Origin: Winogradskyella arenosi
GTDB lineage: Bacteria > Bacteroidota > Bacteroidia > Flavobacteriales > Flavobacteriaceae
Reading direction: 5' to 3'
Assembly (NCBI RefSeq): GCF_003337305.1
Contig: NZ_QPJO01000001.1
Location: 893,203-957,202, forward strand
DNA length: 64,000 nt
Part shown: positions 1 to 8,446 of the stretch, in pieces
How positions within the stretch are numbered: position 1 is the first letter of the stretch
How the letters are laid out: every line of letters begins with the position of its first letter
Translations under genes and position numbers: made by a program
Notes under the pieces: generated by a model
Told to the model about the DNA's origin: nothing
Seen by the model: the letters and a program-made list of their open reading frames with translations, nothing else
Database searches by the model: none

Positions 1-1
1 T

Positions 2-586
2 AACGCTTGGGCTACCGATGGAGGAAATCCTCCAGAGCACCTTCCTATTGTAGCGTTTACGAGAATGCTGTCGGGACCGATTGATTTTACACCAGGGATT
101 TTTAATATTAAATTCGATGAATTTAAGAAAGACAATCAGGTGAATACAACTATTGCGCAACAGCTAGCCTTGTATGTGGTGATTTATAGTCCGGTGCAAA
201 TGGCTGCCGATTTGGTAGAGCATTACGAAGCCAACCCAGGACCTTTACAGTTTATTGAAGATGTTGGTGTCGATTGGGAAACTACTAAAGTCTTAAACGG
301 TGAAGTGGGCGATTATGTAACCATTGCAAGGAAAGAACGTGGTACGGGCAATTGGTTTATTGGTGGTATTACAGATGAGAATTCTAGAACTATAGACCTA
401 ACATTAGACTTTTTAGAAGAGAATCAAACCTATGAGGTGCGTATTTACAAGGATGGTGAAAAGGCGCATTGGGATGATAATCCTTTAGATATCGTGATTG
501 AAAATGTAGTGCTTAAAAAAGATGCAACCTTAACGTTAAAGTTGGCTGAAGGTGGTGGTTTTGCTATGAGTTTAAAAAAGAAATAA
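2..586 (+). CDS. Glycoside hydrolase family 97 (SusB-like), C-terminal part
   Basis: This is the 3' end of a gene that enters from the left edge; the reading frame is open from base 2, so the ATG at 65 is internal. The visible 194 residues include a segment reading RMLSGPIDFTPGIF, which I recognise from the end of the catalytic barrel of GH97 enzymes, then the C-terminal beta-sandwich with an IARKERGTGNWFIGGITDE stretch. GH97 enzymes are periplasmic alpha-glucosidases or alpha-galactosidases of Bacteroidota. The catalytic residues lie upstream of the window, so inverting or retaining type and substrate cannot be judged. The gene ends in tandem stops (TAATAG). No susC/susD-like partner is seen downstream; any polysaccharide locus must lie to the left. 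Confidence 0.85.
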   Translation, partial: NAWATDGGNPPEHLPIVAFTRMLSGPIDFTPGIFNIKFDEFKKDNQVNTTIAQQLALYVVIYSPVQMAADLVEHYEANPGPLQFIEDVGVDWETTKVLNGEVGDYVTIARKERGTGNWFIGGITDENSRTIDLTLDFLEENQTYEVRIYKDGEKAHWDDNPLDIVIENVVLKKDATLTLKLAEGGGFAMSLKKK

Positions 587-624
587 TAGCACCGAGAATT
601 CGGTTAAAATGTTCGTTTTTACAT

Positions 625-632
625 TAATTTTG
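625..632 (+). promoter_or_regulatory. Possible -7 element TAATTTTG
   Basis: This matches the Bacteroidota -7 consensus TAnnTTTG and lies 72 bp before the TTG start of the GAF-type protein gene, in the 118-bp gap after the GH97 gene. No TTG sits at the expected -33 spacing, so the call is weak. Confidence 0.3.
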
Positions 633-704
633 CGCTGTAATCATAGCACCTAGTTTACGACTAACTTATTTTTCGTAACTTAGGTAAACATCAATAATTT
701 AGAA

Positions 705-3083
705 TTGGACATTAACAATCACATAGAATCCCCTTTTACTATTAAAGTGAGCTTTAATAAAATGTTAGAACGGTATGAAGAATTAATTCATGCCGATAAC
801 GATTTTATTGCTGGTAACGCTAAACGTGTCCTTGCTATAGCAGAAGAACATCCTATTTTAAGAGAAGGGTTTAGTGAATTTTCTGTGTTTAAAACGCATG
901 AAAAGGAAATTGAAGGCATTTTACAAGATGCTTTTAATCCGTTGTTAACACAGAATGAAATTAAAACAGCGGCCTTGCCGTTTTATAATTTTGTTTTTAA
1001 TCCATCAGAACGCTTTAAGTCTATTTTAAAATCGGCAGGCGAAGATTTTGAATTAGAGATTAGAAATATGCCTACCGAGCAAACCTATATTATTGCTTGT
1101 AGCATTATTCTTAATTTTTGTTATGGCTATTCCTTAAACTTTAAACGTCCGTTTTTCTACGAAATTCCAGATGAACATGGCGTTATGCATTACTATAAGA
1201 TTTTATATAATGCAGATTTTACCGAAATAAAACCGAAGCCTGGTGCACCAAAAATTACGCAAGCAGACTACGATGAGCTCATTGATAATTTTGATAATAT
1301 TGACTTATGGAAGGAGAAATTTCCGCCTAATAGTTATGAATTTGAAGGCTTTATTATTTCTAACATGTTCGATGTTACGGATGATCAATCGATTTCCAAT
1401 ATTAAATCGGGCTTAATTAAAGAAGTGAAGGGGAAAGATCGAAATTTTCTCAATAATTTCCAAGAGATATTTCGTTCACTTTTAGGCTTAAAATCTATCA
1501 AAGTTGGTTTTTCAATGTATGTTAAAGAAACCGATTCTTTTGAACGTGTTTATGGGGTTGGTGTCAATAGTTATTTGCTTAATGAATTAGAAACGGCCCA
1601 TTGTTCAGATGCACTTTGTAATTGGTCGTATAACCAATTATTGGTGGAAAAAAAGTATTTCTCGGTGTCTGATGTTAAACGGGCATTAGCTAAAAATGAT
1701 AAGCAGCCACCACATATTAAAGTTCTAGATCAGCAGAATATTCAGAGTGCTATTTTTGCGCCTATTGCTAATGAGAACGGTTTAATGGGGATTTTAGAAA
1801 TTGTTTCTGAAAAACCTAAGGTACTAAATAGTATCAATGCGAATAAATTAGAGGACGTTATGCCGTTTATAGAATCGGCTATAGAACGCTCAAAAACGGA
1901 AGAGGCCAATTTAATTGAAGCTGTAATCCAAAAAGAATGTACCTCAATTCATTCTAGTGTGTATTGGAGATTTGTTGAAGAGGCTAAAAGTTATATTAGA
2001 GCTCAGACCAATAAGAACGAATCGGCAACCTTTAAGAAAATCACTTTTGATAATGTTTATCCGTTATACGGACAAATTGATGTGAAAGGTTCTTCTGATG
2101 CCCGTAATTCTGCGACCCAAAAAGATTTGCTGTTACAGTTAAATCTTGCGAAGAAAATTCTTCAAAAGAGTATTGATGAAAAAAACTTACCTATATATGA
2201 GCAGGTGATGTTTCAGGTGTCAGAATTTGGTAAAGACTTAACCACTAATTTTAAGGTAGATAGTGAACATGAAATTTCACTTTATCTAAAAAATGAAATT
2301 AAGCCTATTTTCGAATTAATAGCGAAAACCCAACAGGCCCTTCAACCCGATATAGAAGATTATTTCAATAAAATTGATTCAGATCTCGGCGTTATTTATT
2401 ACTACCGTAAGCATTATGATGATACCGTAAAACTGATCAACAGAAATATGTCTTCGTTATTAGACGAAAAACAGATAGAGGCTCAAAGGATGTATCCGCA
2501 TTTCTTTGAACGCTTTAAAACCGATGGTGTTGAACATAACATGTACATAGGGGAGTCTATTACAAAAGAAGATAGCTTTGATATGCTCTATCTGTACAAT
2601 TTAAGGCTATGGCAGTTGCAGGTTATGTGCGAAATGGAAAATCAGTATTACCACGGTCAGCACGAATATCCTACGGCCTTAGAAGTGGCTTCTATGATAT
2701 TGGTTTTTAATCAGCCCTTATCGGTTAGGTTTAGAATGGATGAAAAGCGTTTTGATGTCGATGGAACTTATAACGCCCGTTATGAAGTGGTGAAAAAGCG
2801 TGTGGATAAAGCGTTTATCAAAGGCACTGAAGAACGAATTACTCAAGCCGGAAAAATTACAATTGTCTATTCGCAAAAAGAAGACGAAGCAGAATATGTA
2901 AGGTATATTAAGTTCCTACAATCTAAAAACGTCTTGGCAGACGATCTGGAATTTATAGAGTTAGAAGACTTACAGGGTGTAACGGGTTTAAAAGCCTTAC
3001 GCGTAAGTTTACTGTATCACAAAGATCATGACGAGAAAAACTTTTATACTTACGATGACTTAATGACTACGATAGCTTCTTAA
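705..3083 (+). CDS. Large GAF-domain-like protein, function unknown
   Basis: A 792-residue soluble protein with no signal peptide or membrane segment. I see no catalytic motif. Residues about 240-395 look like a GAF sensory domain: alternating strands, then SAIFAPIANENGLMGILEIVSE, which is typical of the GAF core. Flanking regions are helical, and residues 480-750 are long amphipathic helices with many charged residues. The start is a TTG at 705; the segment right after it (IESPF..KVSFNKMLERYEE) looks like conserved protein, while the first ATG is 18 codons further in and would cut it. The gene overlaps the 3' end of the convergent HD/Pycsar-effector-like gene by 17 bp. A signalling or scaffold role is possible but unproven. 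Confidence 0.65.
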   Translation: MDINNHIESPFTIKVSFNKMLERYEELIHADNDFIAGNAKRVLAIAEEHPILREGFSEFSVFKTHEKEIEGILQDAFNPLLTQNEIKTAALPFYNFVFNPSERFKSILKSAGEDFELEIRNMPTEQTYIIACSIILNFCYGYSLNFKRPFFYEIPDEHGVMHYYKILYNADFTEIKPKPGAPKITQADYDELIDNFDNIDLWKEKFPPNSYEFEGFIISNMFDVTDDQSISNIKSGLIKEVKGKDRNFLNNFQEIFRSLLGLKSIKVGFSMYVKETDSFERVYGVGVNSYLLNELETAHCSDALCNWSYNQLLVEKKYFSVSDVKRALAKNDKQPPHIKVLDQQNIQSAIFAPIANENGLMGILEIVSEKPKVLNSINANKLEDVMPFIESAIERSKTEEANLIEAVIQKECTSIHSSVYWRFVEEAKSYIRAQTNKNESATFKKITFDNVYPLYGQIDVKGSSDARNSATQKDLLLQLNLAKKILQKSIDEKNLPIYEQVMFQVSEFGKDLTTNFKVDSEHEISLYLKNEIKPIFELIAKTQQALQPDIEDYFNKIDSDLGVIYYYRKHYDDTVKLINRNMSSLLDEKQIEAQRMYPHFFERFKTDGVEHNMYIGESITKEDSFDMLYLYNLRLWQLQVMCEMENQYYHGQHEYPTALEVASMILVFNQPLSVRFRMDEKRFDVDGTYNARYEVVKKRVDKAFIKGTEERITQAGKITIVYSQKEDEAEYVRYIKFLQSKNVLADDLEFIELEDLQGVTGLKALRVSLLYHKDHDEKNFYTYDDLMTTIAS

Positions 3084-4350
3084 AAGCGGCTATCGTCATG
3101 TTATTTTCTAAGGTGTTGGATTGCTGTATTTGAGTGGTTTCCGGAATAACATCATCAATATCTACCCCAGGATTGTTTTTTATAGCAATTGCAAATGAGA
3201 TGAGCGATACAATAATACCAATCATAAAAACGGTATAGGTAATACGTAGTAAGCGGTATTTACGTTCTAAAACCACGCCTAAAAAGTATAAATCCTTGGT
3301 TAATGCTTTGTAGATATAGTCTTTATCGCGTACCATTTCTTTAATGGCCCACTCAAACTCATCAAGTTCCATTTTATGGAAATTTCCGAAGAAACTTAGA
3401 TTCACTTTCTGATCAATAACATCTTGCTTGGTAAATTGACCACTTGTAACATTAGGGCGTGTAGCAATAATGGATAATATCATTGAGATAACACAGAACA
3501 AGGTGAATATAACCGTTGGCCAAGTCAGGTAAGGATTGTTATCTAATTTAGAAATAAGGTTCGCTAAAACCACCGAAATGATAATGGCATTTACCGATAA
3601 TAAAATATTGGCCTTAGTATCGGCAATATCACTTAGTTTTATATGATTACGTAAAGCGGTTCTGTAAAAAGTCTGAACGCCACGCTCTGGACTTTCATTT
3701 TTATACTGGGTTTTATATTTTGCTTTTAGCTTTTCAACATTTAATTTCTTTTTGCGCTTTTTTTTCTTTTTCAGCAACTTTGCTAAGTTCTTATCCTTAG
3801 TTGCTTGCCAGTTTTTTAAAGCGTAATCGGTGTAATATTTATGTTTTTCGGTGAGAACTTTGATGTTTTCACGTCGCCATTCCGAAGGCTTAAAACTCTT
3901 TTTTCCTAGTAACTCTAACTCTTTTCGTAAAAATTCGGAAGCTTCATTAAAGTATTTCTTTCCAAAGTGAGAGGCATCAGCATCTCGTAAAATTTTCTCA
4001 AGTTGTGTTTCAGGTTCTACATTAATATCCGTAGCTAAAATACATTTACTAACCTCTTCTATAACCGAATTGTCTACGTCTTTATCTTTTAAAAACGCAG
4101 CAGCAATCTTTACACTCTCTTTTTCATGGTCTTCACAACTCTTAGTGTAGCCTGTATCATGTAAAAGGGCACTTAATTCTAAAATTAAAATCTCCTCATC
4201 ACTTAATTCTGAATGCTCAACAATCTCTCTAACGCTTTTTAAAACCCGTGTGGTATGGGTGTAATTATGGTACAAAAACGAATTAGGAAGCTCTGTCTTA
4301 AGCAGGTTGAATACAAAATTTTGAGTGTCTTTAATTAAAGAATTTGACAT
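3067..4350 (-). CDS. HD-domain phosphohydrolase fused to Pycsar-effector-like (PycTM/DUF5706) membrane domain
   Basis: A 427-residue protein of two parts. Residues 1-180 form an HD domain with its metal ligands visible: H28/H32, the H64-D65 doublet in LLHDTGY, H75 and D108, followed by RDADASHFG at 122-130. A very basic linker (about 191-202, nearly all Lys/Arg) leads to residues 225-392, which match the Pycsar effector transmembrane family: the signature SDIADTKANILLSVNA at 240-255, two adjacent membrane helices (about 246-268 and 277-297) and a third at 370-391. The C-terminus is polar. Such HD domains cleave phosphoesters, often of nucleotides; PycTM proteins respond to cyclic UMP or CMP in phage defence. 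No cyclase gene is nearby. Whether this is defence or housekeeping signalling is open. Confidence 0.8.
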   Translation of the reverse strand: MSNSLIKDTQNFVFNLLKTELPNSFLYHNYTHTTRVLKSVREIVEHSELSDEEILILELSALLHDTGYTKSCEDHEKESVKIAAAFLKDKDVDNSVIEEVSKCILATDINVEPETQLEKILRDADASHFGKKYFNEASEFLRKELELLGKKSFKPSEWRRENIKVLTEKHKYYTDYALKNWQATKDKNLAKLLKKKKKRKKKLNVEKLKAKYKTQYKNESPERGVQTFYRTALRNHIKLSDIADTKANILLSVNAIIISVVLANLISKLDNNPYLTWPTVIFTLFCVISMILSIIATRPNVTSGQFTKQDVIDQKVNLSFFGNFHKMELDEFEWAIKEMVRDKDYIYKALTKDLYFLGVVLERKYRLLRITYTVFMIGIIVSLISFAIAIKNNPGVDIDDVIPETTQIQQSNTLENNMTIAAFKKLS

Positions 4351-4543
4351 GAGGTGCTTTAGGTTTTAGTAATCAGGTGAATTTACAAAAAAGTTCTAAG
4401 ACTTAATAAGATGTTTCACAAATGAGTTACAATCAAATCGTATTTTTATAAAAAAAATAACTTTTGAAATGTTCTGAGTTAATAGTCGACTGATATGTGG
4501 TAACATTTCATTTTTTATTATCAGAAATTTACACTGCGCAACA

Positions 4544-6115
4544 ATGCCCTATATGAAATTAAATATACGAGATACTTTTAATTGTGAATTACCTTCAGAT
4601 CCACAACGTGAAAACTCTAGACGTCAGGTTCATGAAGCAACACATTCATACGTCAAACCAAAAGTACCTTCGCAACCTCAGCTGCACCATGTTTCTAAGG
4701 CTATGGCCGAAGCACTTGGGTTAACCGATGAAGATCTTAAGTCTGATGAATTTTTAAAAGTATTCTCAGGAGCAACAATTTATCCAGGAACGGAACCTTA
4801 TGCCATGGCATATGCCGGACACCAATTTGGGAATTGGGCGGGGCAATTAGGCGATGGGCGCGCTATCAATTTATTTGAAGTTGTGCACCAAGATCAGCGC
4901 TGGGCCGTGCAACTTAAAGGTGCCGGAGAAACACCATACTCACGCCAAGGTGACGGTTATGCCGTTTTAAGATCTAGCATTCGCGAATACCTTTGTAGTG
5001 AAGCCATGCATTATTTAGATGTGCCCACAACACGAGCCTTAAGTTTAATGACTTCTGGCGATGAGGTGCTTAGAGATATGCTTTATAATGGCAATGCCGA
5101 TTATGAAAAAGGTGCGATTGTGTGTAGACTCGCTCCAAGCTTTATAAGATTTGGAAATTTTGAATTATTCGCCGCTAGAAACGATATTAAAAATCTAAAA
5201 AAACTAACGGATTATACCATTAGCCATTTTTATCCTGAATTAGGGCCACCAAGTAAGACGAGCTATATTGAGTTCTTTAGGACGGTGACCCAAAAAACTT
5301 TAGATCTTATTATTCATTGGCAACGAGTAGGATTTGTACATGGCGTAATGAATACCGATAATATGTCTATCTTAGGCTTAACCATAGATTATGGTCCTTA
5401 TGGTTGGTTAGAAGATTTTGATTTTGGTTGGACGCCAAACACAACAGACAATCAAAATAAACGCTATCGTTATGGCAATCAGCCTAACATGGGACTTTGG
5501 AATTTACTGCAACTTGCCAATGCTTTGTATCCCCTAATTGAGGATGCCGCACCTATAGAAGCCATTTTAAAGCAATATCAAGTTGATTTTGAAACAAAAT
5601 CCTTGCAAATGATGCGCTCTAAATTAGGCATCCAAAAGGTCTCAGAAGAGGACGCGCAACTTATGATGCAATTGGAAGATTGCCTTTTGTTGTCTGAAAC
5701 CGATATGACTTTATTTTTTAGGCTGTTGTCGCAATACAAAAAAGGAACTCCAGAACTAGGGGTATCCTTAATTAAAGACGCCTTCTACCATCCTAATGAA
5801 ATACAAGCAGAACGCTTACAGCAATGGGAGACTTGGTTTAAGGCTTATGATTCAAAATTACAAAACGAGACGCTTACCGATGTAGAACGTCAAACCAAAA
5901 TGAATGCCGTTAATCCCAAATATGTATTACGCAATTATATGGCTCAATTAGCTATAGATAAAGCCGACGGTGGCGATTTTAGTTTGGTAGTGGAGCTGTT
6001 TCAGGTGTTAAAGTCACCTTACGAGGAGCAACCACAATATGAGCAATGGTTTGCCAAACGACCAGATTGGGCGAGACATAAAGTAGGCTGTTCTATGTTG
6101 TCTTGTAGTTCTTAA
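4544..6115 (+). CDS. selO: Protein adenylyltransferase SelO (YdiU family)
   Basis: A 523-residue pseudokinase-fold enzyme. SelO proteins transfer AMP from ATP to Ser, Thr or Tyr of target proteins; in E. coli this affects redox proteins such as glutaredoxin. Visible motifs: the nucleotide-binding stretch QLKGAGETPYSRQGDGYAVL (123-142), HGVMNTDNMSI (266-276) with metal-binding Asn270, and the DYGPYG motif at 282-287. The protein ends in ..SCSS with Cys521 two residues from the end; vertebrate SelO carries selenocysteine at this place, so this is the cysteine form. It is the first gene of a co-directional run of six (SelO to EgtD) with small gaps; the next gene begins 21 bp downstream. Confidence 0.93.
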   Translation: MPYMKLNIRDTFNCELPSDPQRENSRRQVHEATHSYVKPKVPSQPQLHHVSKAMAEALGLTDEDLKSDEFLKVFSGATIYPGTEPYAMAYAGHQFGNWAGQLGDGRAINLFEVVHQDQRWAVQLKGAGETPYSRQGDGYAVLRSSIREYLCSEAMHYLDVPTTRALSLMTSGDEVLRDMLYNGNADYEKGAIVCRLAPSFIRFGNFELFAARNDIKNLKKLTDYTISHFYPELGPPSKTSYIEFFRTVTQKTLDLIIHWQRVGFVHGVMNTDNMSILGLTIDYGPYGWLEDFDFGWTPNTTDNQNKRYRYGNQPNMGLWNLLQLANALYPLIEDAAPIEAILKQYQVDFETKSLQMMRSKLGIQKVSEEDAQLMMQLEDCLLLSETDMTLFFRLLSQYKKGTPELGVSLIKDAFYHPNEIQAERLQQWETWFKAYDSKLQNETLTDVERQTKMNAVNPKYVLRNYMAQLAIDKADGGDFSLVVELFQVLKSPYEEQPQYEQWFAKRPDWARHKVGCSMLSCSS

Positions 6116-6136
6116 TAGTAACAAATAAAAAAATAA

Positions 6137-6865
6137 ATGATGGATTTCTCAAAGCTTAAAGTACTGTATATTAATTGCACTTTAAAGAAGGCACCCGCAA
6201 AAAGCCACACTGAAACACTTATGCAAGTTTCTCAGAATATTCTTAAAAAAGAGAAGGTAGCCTTTGAGACCATTCGTTTAATAGATCATAATGTGGCGTC
6301 CGGGGTTTACCCTGATATGACCGAACATGGTTGGGAACAGGATGCCTGGCCAAAAATTTACGAGAAAGTAAAAGAAGCTCATGTTTTAATTATCGGAACT
6401 CCAATATGGTTGGGAGAGAAATCTTCTGAAGCTCAAAAATTAATAGAACGGCTTTATGCGATGAGCGGAGAGACCAATGAGAAAGGCCAATATGTGTATT
6501 ACGGTAAAGTAGGAGGCTGCATGATCACCGGAAATGAAGATGGTGTAAAACACTGTGCAATGGGAATTCTGTATGCGCTGCAACACGTGGGTTATTCTAT
6601 ACCACCTCAGGCTGATGCGGGTTGGATTGGAGAAGTTGGACCAGGGCCGAGTTATGGGGATAAAAAATGGAAGGACAAGGAAATAAATCCACCAGTAGGT
6701 TTCGATTCTGAATTTACCAATAGAAATACCACTTTTATGACTTATAATCTGTTGCATCTGGCAAAAATTTTGGATGAAAATGAAGGTTATAGTAATTACG
6801 GAAACTCGCGTGAAGCATGGGATAGCGGTACGCATTGGTCTTTTGAGAACCCAGAATACAGATAA
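6137..6865 (+). CDS. Flavodoxin-family NAD(P)H-dependent oxidoreductase
   Basis: A 242-residue protein with the flavodoxin-like fold of NADPH-dependent FMN reductases: a first strand and phosphate-loop region LYINCTLKKAPAKSHTETL (about 10-28) and the second FMN loop GTPIWLGEKSSEAQKLIERL (86-105). The segment YYGKVGGCMITGNEDG (120-135) is typical of the WrbA/NQO-like group. It probably reduces a flavin, quinone or other electrophile using NAD(P)H. It starts ATGATG; either Met is possible. It lies 21 bp after selO and 63 bp before the DUF427 gene, consistent with one redox operon. The exact substrate cannot be told from sequence. Confidence 0.82.
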   Translation: MMDFSKLKVLYINCTLKKAPAKSHTETLMQVSQNILKKEKVAFETIRLIDHNVASGVYPDMTEHGWEQDAWPKIYEKVKEAHVLIIGTPIWLGEKSSEAQKLIERLYAMSGETNEKGQYVYYGKVGGCMITGNEDGVKHCAMGILYALQHVGYSIPPQADAGWIGEVGPGPSYGDKKWKDKEINPPVGFDSEFTNRNTTFMTYNLLHLAKILDENEGYSNYGNSREAWDSGTHWSFENPEYR

Positions 6866-6928
6866 AATTTTAGATGGAGCCACTAATTGCGTTTCCATAC
6901 CTCTTTTAACCATTTAAAAATAAACGCC

Positions 6929-7210
6929 ATGAAAGCCATTTGGAATTCAAAAGTTATAGCTCAAAGTGATGAAACCATTGTTATAGAAAACAACCATTAT
7001 TTCCCGCATGAGAGTCTTAATAAAGCATTTTTTAAGCCTAGTAAAACTAAATCTGTTTGTCCCTGGAAAGGAACGGCGTCTTATTATACCGTAGACGTTG
7101 AAGGCAAAGAAAATAAAGATGCCGCCTGGTTTTATCCAGAAGTATCGGAATTAGCAAAAGGAATTAAGAATTATGTGGCGTTTTGGAAAGGCGTTCAAAT
7201 TGAAGATTAA
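6929..7210 (+). CDS. DUF427 domain protein
   Basis: A 93-residue protein made up entirely of a DUF427 domain: a small beta-rich fold with the characteristic pattern HYFPHESL, then SVCPWKGTASYYTV and DAAWFYPEVSE. I chose the ATG at 6929 (MKAIWNSK) because it matches the usual start of the family; an upstream ATG in frame at 6887 would add 14 residues that look like translated intergenic DNA. DUF427 proteins have no assigned activity; the conserved Cys-Pro-Trp-Lys-Gly stretch suggests a binding site. It sits in the redox run between the flavodoxin-like reductase and the OsmC fusion. Confidence 0.85.
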   Translation: MKAIWNSKVIAQSDETIVIENNHYFPHESLNKAFFKPSKTKSVCPWKGTASYYTVDVEGKENKDAAWFYPEVSELAKGIKNYVAFWKGVQIED

Positions 7211-7219
7211 ACGGAGGAT

Positions 7220-8437
7220 ATGAAAAGTACAAAACTAAAAATACAAAATAGAAAAGGACTAACCTTAAATGCTCATTTAGAAGTCCCGGCCAATCAGAAA
7301 CCGAATTACTACGCCATATTTGCGCATTGTTTTACCTGCAGTAGTAGTTTAAAAGCCGTTAGGAATGTAAGTCGTGCATTAACCCAAAATGGCTTTGCCG
7401 TCTTGCGTTTTGATTTTACAGGATTAGGACGAAGTGAAGGTGAATTTGCAGACAGTCACTTTTCTGCCAATGTGGAAGATTTGTTAGATGTGCATGCTTA
7501 TATGGCGAAGCATTATCAAGCTCCGGGCCTACTTGTGGGGCATTCTTTAGGTGGTGCGGCAGTTTTGGTTGCAGCTTCAAAATTGGAAAGTGTGCAAGCT
7601 GTAGCAACGGTAAGCGCCCCAGCAACGGTACAGCACGTTAAGAATTTATTTTCTCATCAAGTAGAACAGACCGATGAAAAAGGTCCGGTAGAAGTTTCTA
7701 TTGGAGGACGGCCTTTTGTAATTAATCAGGAGTTTGTAGCGGAATTTGATAAAACAAATCTGCCGTCCCTAGTAGAGCAATTGCGTAAACCTTTATTAAT
7801 CATGCATGCGCCCTTTGATAAAGTGGTTGGTATTGAAAATGCTGAAACTTTATATAAAACCGCTCATCATCCTAAGAGTTTTATCACTTTAGATCAAGCC
7901 GATCATTTGTTGACACAAGATATTGATAGTCAGTATGTCGGGGAAATGATAGGAACTTGGGCAAAGCGTTATTTTCCTAAGGTTGAAAATATAATGCTGA
8001 ATCCCGAAGGTGAACAACTTGTTGGACATTTAAATATTGTTGAAGATAATTTTACTACTTCTATTCAAACTAAAAATCACACCCTTATTGCAGATGAACC
8101 GGTCAGTGTTGGAGGAAGTGATTTCGGACCCTCGCCCTACGAGTATCTCAATGCGGCATTAGCAGCATGTACGGTTATGACCTTAAAGATGTATGCCGAA
8201 CGAAAACAATGGGACTTAAAAGAAGTCTATGTTTATATCTCGCATTCTAGAAAACATAGTGCCGACTTAAATCTTGTTTTAGAACAACCGAAGTATCTCG
8301 ATCATATCAGTAAAAAGTTAAAATTTATTGGCGATATTAGTGAAGAACAAGCCCAACGCTTAAAGGAAATAGCCTCACGTTGTCCAGTACATAAAACGAT
8401 TGCCAGCGAAGTTATTTTTGAAACAGAAATCTTATAA
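7220..8437 (+). CDS. Alpha/beta hydrolase fused to OsmC-family peroxide reductase
   Basis: A 405-residue two-domain protein. Residues 1-255 form an alpha/beta hydrolase with nucleophile Ser109 in GHSLGG (107-112), likely acid Asp200 (HAPFDKVV) and His229 (ADHL). Residues about 262-405 are an OsmC/Ohr-type domain with its two cysteines, Cys317 ([11 protein letters not shown]) and Cys388 (SRCPVHKTI), which in this family reduce organic hydroperoxides. The pairing suggests that the hydrolase frees a substrate, for example a lipid or thioester, for the thiol peroxidase; that is inference. The start is an ATG 9 bp after the DUF427 stop, and the gene ends 9 bp before egtB, so tight translational coupling is likely. 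Confidence 0.9.
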   Translation: MKSTKLKIQNRKGLTLNAHLEVPANQKPNYYAIFAHCFTCSSSLKAVRNVSRALTQNGFAVLRFDFTGLGRSEGEFADSHFSANVEDLLDVHAYMAKHYQAPGLLVGHSLGGAAVLVAASKLESVQAVATVSAPATVQHVKNLFSHQVEQTDEKGPVEVSIGGRPFVINQEFVAEFDKTNLPSLVEQLRKPLLIMHAPFDKVVGIENAETLYKTAHHPKSFITLDQADHLLTQDIDSQYVGEMIGTWAKRYFPKVENIMLNPEGEQLVGHLNIVEDNFTTSIQTKNHTLIADEPVSVGGSDFGPSPYEYLNAALAACTVMTLKMYAERKQWDLKEVYVYISHSRKHSADLNLVLEQPKYLDHISKKLKFIGDISEEQAQRLKEIASRCPVHKTIASEVIFETEIL

Positions 8438-8446
8438 ATCCAATAC

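Noticed and set aside
3067..4350. A complete Pycsar defence system
   Set aside because: No cyclase gene is present nearby and no other defence or mobile genes surround it; only the effector-like domain can be claimed.
6440..6913. 157-residue open frame on the minus strand
   Set aside because: It lies opposite the flavodoxin-like gene in full and has no domain; a shadow frame.
7213..7217. GGAGG just before the hydrolase-OsmC ATG, resembling a Shine-Dalgarno site
   Set aside because: Only 2 nt separate it from the ATG, too close to work, and Bacteroidota ribosomes hide the anti-Shine-Dalgarno end.
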